Shown: positions 62,668 to 64,000 of the stretch, piece after piece | Position numbering within the stretch: the stretch's first letter is position 1 | Layout of the letters: each line of letters opens with the position of its first letter | NCBI RefSeq assembly: GCF_020866965.1 | Contig: NZ_JAJATX010000007.1 | Coordinates: forward strand, 85,260 to 149,259 | Length of the DNA: 64,000 bases | From: Microvirga roseola | Lineage (GTDB): Bacteria > Pseudomonadota > Alphaproteobacteria > Rhizobiales > Beijerinckiaceae | Direction: 5' to 3' | The notes under the pieces: generated by a model | What the model was told of the DNA's origin: nothing | The model's database searches: none | The model's input: only the letters and a program-made list of their open reading frames with translations | Program-made: the position numbers and the translations under genes

Positions 62668-63909
62668 TTAGAAGTCGCGCTGGATGCGGAGACGACCGGA
62701 GAAGTCGTCGTTCTCGACGCCAGCAGGCGTAAAGCCGTCGCTGTCGATGTTGGCGTAGAGAACTTCCACACCGATGTCGAGACCGGCAACCGGCTGCCAG
62801 AAGACGTTCGTGCCGACGCGCCACTCGCGGAAGTCCGCCGACGGAGCAACGCCTGCGCCGTACTCGACGCTCGCGTACGAACCGAAGACGTTCTGGCGGA
62901 TCTGGGGCGTCCAGTAGTGACGGAGACCACCAGCGATGGACCAGCCGTGACCGCGCTCGATGTCACCCGTGATCGGGTTCACGTAGGCATTGGCAACGCC
63001 GTAGGAGATCGTGCCAGCGCCAGCGCCTTCACCGAAGCCGAGGTAAGCCAGAGCGCCATTGGCGTAGGTGGCATTGAGCCACAGAGCGTCGCCAGCGCCG
63101 AGCATCGGGAGGTTGATGCCAACGCTACCGGACACGGCGAAGCCGTACTCGGTATCCGGGATTACAACAGTGCCGCCCGGAAGGGTGACGAAGTTGTCGC
63201 TGCGGATCTGGCCGACGGCACCAGCGAGCTGGGCCGTACCCCAGGTGCCGGTGTACTTCACGTTACCGACGAGGTTGGGGGCGCGCTGACCAGCGTAGAC
63301 CAGAGCGTTGCCGAGACCGGGAACGAACGCGAGGGCGCCATTGACACGGCTCTCGAGCTGATCCTCGAGCGACAGGGTGGCCGAGAAGCCGTTGCCGAAC
63401 GAGAAGGTGTAGGCGAGCAGGTCAACGTCGGGCGCATCGTAGAAGCGCAGCGTGCCCATGTGGCCGGTCGGCAGGTCGCCGTTCGCGAAGAACGAGGTGA
63501 CGCGACCAGCGGTCAGGCCGCCGAACTGCACGAAGGCCTGCGCGATGTTGGCACTGGTGGAGCCACCAGCCGTGCGGTTCATCTCCATGCGCACCAAGGT
63601 GCGGAGCAGGCCGTAAGCAGTCGCCGTGCGGGCGTCGAGCTGGACGCGACCACGGACGAAGAAGTTGAACGCGTCATCCGAACGGTCGAACGTCTCGCCG
63701 TAGATGTAGTCAGCGCGGACGCGGCCGCCGACGCGCAGGCAGGTTTCCGTGCCCGGGATGTAGAAGAAGCCTGCACCGTAGGTGTTGCAGACGCGAACGT
63801 ATTCAACAGCCGGAGCGACCGCACGTGCGGGCAGATCGGCAGCTTGAGCCCCGGCGACGGTGGCGAGAGCCGCAGCCGATCCGAGGAAGAGGCTCTTAGC
63901 GAGCTTCAT
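62668..63909 (-). CDS. Major outer-membrane porin (Porin_2 family)
   Basis: A 413-aa trimeric-type porin of the alphaproteobacterial Porin_2 family. The signal peptide is residues 1-23 (AQA-AD); then comes the typical YVRVCNTYGAGFFYIPGTETCLRVGGRVR with two conserved Cys, 16 or so beta strands, and a C-terminus LRIQRDF ending in Phe. TTTGGAGG precedes the ATG. It forms a general diffusion channel for small solutes. The promoter lies in the last 90 bp of the window or beyond its edge. Confidence 0.94.
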   Translation of the reverse strand: MKLAKSLFLGSAAALATVAGAQAADLPARAVAPAVEYVRVCNTYGAGFFYIPGTETCLRVGGRVRADYIYGETFDRSDDAFNFFVRGRVQLDARTATAYGLLRTLVRMEMNRTAGGSTSANIAQAFVQFGGLTAGRVTSFFANGDLPTGHMGTLRFYDAPDVDLLAYTFSFGNGFSATLSLEDQLESRVNGALAFVPGLGNALVYAGQRAPNLVGNVKYTGTWGTAQLAGAVGQIRSDNFVTLPGGTVVIPDTEYGFAVSGSVGINLPMLGAGDALWLNATYANGALAYLGFGEGAGAGTISYGVANAYVNPITGDIERGHGWSIAGGLRHYWTPQIRQNVFGSYASVEYGAGVAPSADFREWRVGTNVFWQPVAGLDIGVEVLYANIDSDGFTPAGVENDDFSGRLRIQRDF

Positions 63910-64000
63910 GGTTGACCTCCAAAGTTTCGAGACCCTGGGGGACCGGGTTTGTGTGCCTCGACAGCTTCAACGAAGCTTCAAACACGTCCCTTTTCCCCTA

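Noticed and set aside
62435..62824. 129-aa minus-strand frame between hydrolase and porin
   Set aside because: It crosses the porin terminator and porin 3-prime end in another frame, with no domain.
62659..63915. 418-aa plus-strand open frame antisense to the porin
   Set aside because: It has no known pattern, and the minus strand encodes a certain porin with signal peptide, ribosome-binding site and terminator.
1..64000. CRISPR arrays, tRNA or rRNA genes, transposons, integrases, prophage or toxin-antitoxin genes
   Set aside because: I looked for direct-repeat arrays, cloverleaf or CCA-ended stretches and transposase or integrase motifs and saw none. Gene order and composition look like core chromosome.

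Overview
The window is 64 kb of high-GC chromosomal DNA from an alphaproteobacterium. It is most likely a member of the Rhizobiales/Hyphomicrobiales, possibly near Methylobacteriaceae or Microvirga. This placement is inferred from the alphaproteobacterial Porin_2-type porin, the Omp25/31-like barrel protein, an EcfG-type stress promoter, DUF1127 and DUF2267 proteins, and the gene orders lptF-lptG-lptD-pdxA-rsmA, fabD-fabG-acpP-fabF-mltG-yicC-gmk and rpoZ-rsh-pyrE. Almost all of it is ordinary chromosome. I saw no rRNA or tRNA gene, transposase, integrase, phage gene or CRISPR array.

Layout: (1) 0-7.5 kb holds a branched-chain-amino-acid-type (Liv/HAAT) ABC transporter between two different acyl-CoA ligases, probably an uptake-and-activation unit for an aromatic or other organic acid. 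(2) 7.5-11.7 kb holds an outer-membrane barrel, a small HTH protein, a pentapeptide-repeat protein, a small lipoprotein and a membrane-anchored cyclic-nucleotide-binding (Popeye-like) protein, with two gene-free stretches rich in hairpins. (3) 11.7-14.6 kb holds an iron(III) ABC binding protein and permease with no local ATPase. (4) 14.6-21 kb holds scoAB CoA-transferase, an AsmA protein and potABC without a binding protein. (5) 21.1-22.6 kb holds four short genes, including a DUF2267 protein, behind a clear EcfG-type general-stress promoter. (6) 22.6-26.2 kb holds an EmrAB-type efflux pair with a divergent TetR gene and a perfect operator overlapping the pump promoter. (7) 26.3-33.4 kb holds a DMT exporter, a Crp/Fnr regulator, an ABC-F ATPase, small envelope proteins, an S10 peptidase and holC.

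(8) 33.4-41.8 kb is the envelope cluster pepA, lptF, lptG, lptD, pdxA, rsmA, in which the usual surA between lptD and pdxA is missing. (9) 41.8-45 kb holds a LysR gene divergent from a DUF1127 gene with a palindromic site between them, an isochorismatase-family hydrolase and ddl. (10) 45-51.9 kb holds gmk, yicC, mltG, fabF, acpP, fabG and fabD on the minus strand plus a possible 56-aa membrane protein. (11) 52-58 kb holds rpoZ, rsh, a class I glutamine amidotransferase, a decayed HAD hydrolase gene, pyrE and a NYN-domain protein. (12) 57.9-64 kb holds smpB, dapA, a Slt-type lytic transglycosylase, an alpha/beta hydrolase and a major porin.

I do not see an unmistakable new system. The leads best supported by sequence are the EcfG-driven small-protein cluster, the LysR/DUF1127 pair with its operator, the Popeye-like protein, the decayed HAD gene, and two intergenic regions that may encode structured RNAs.
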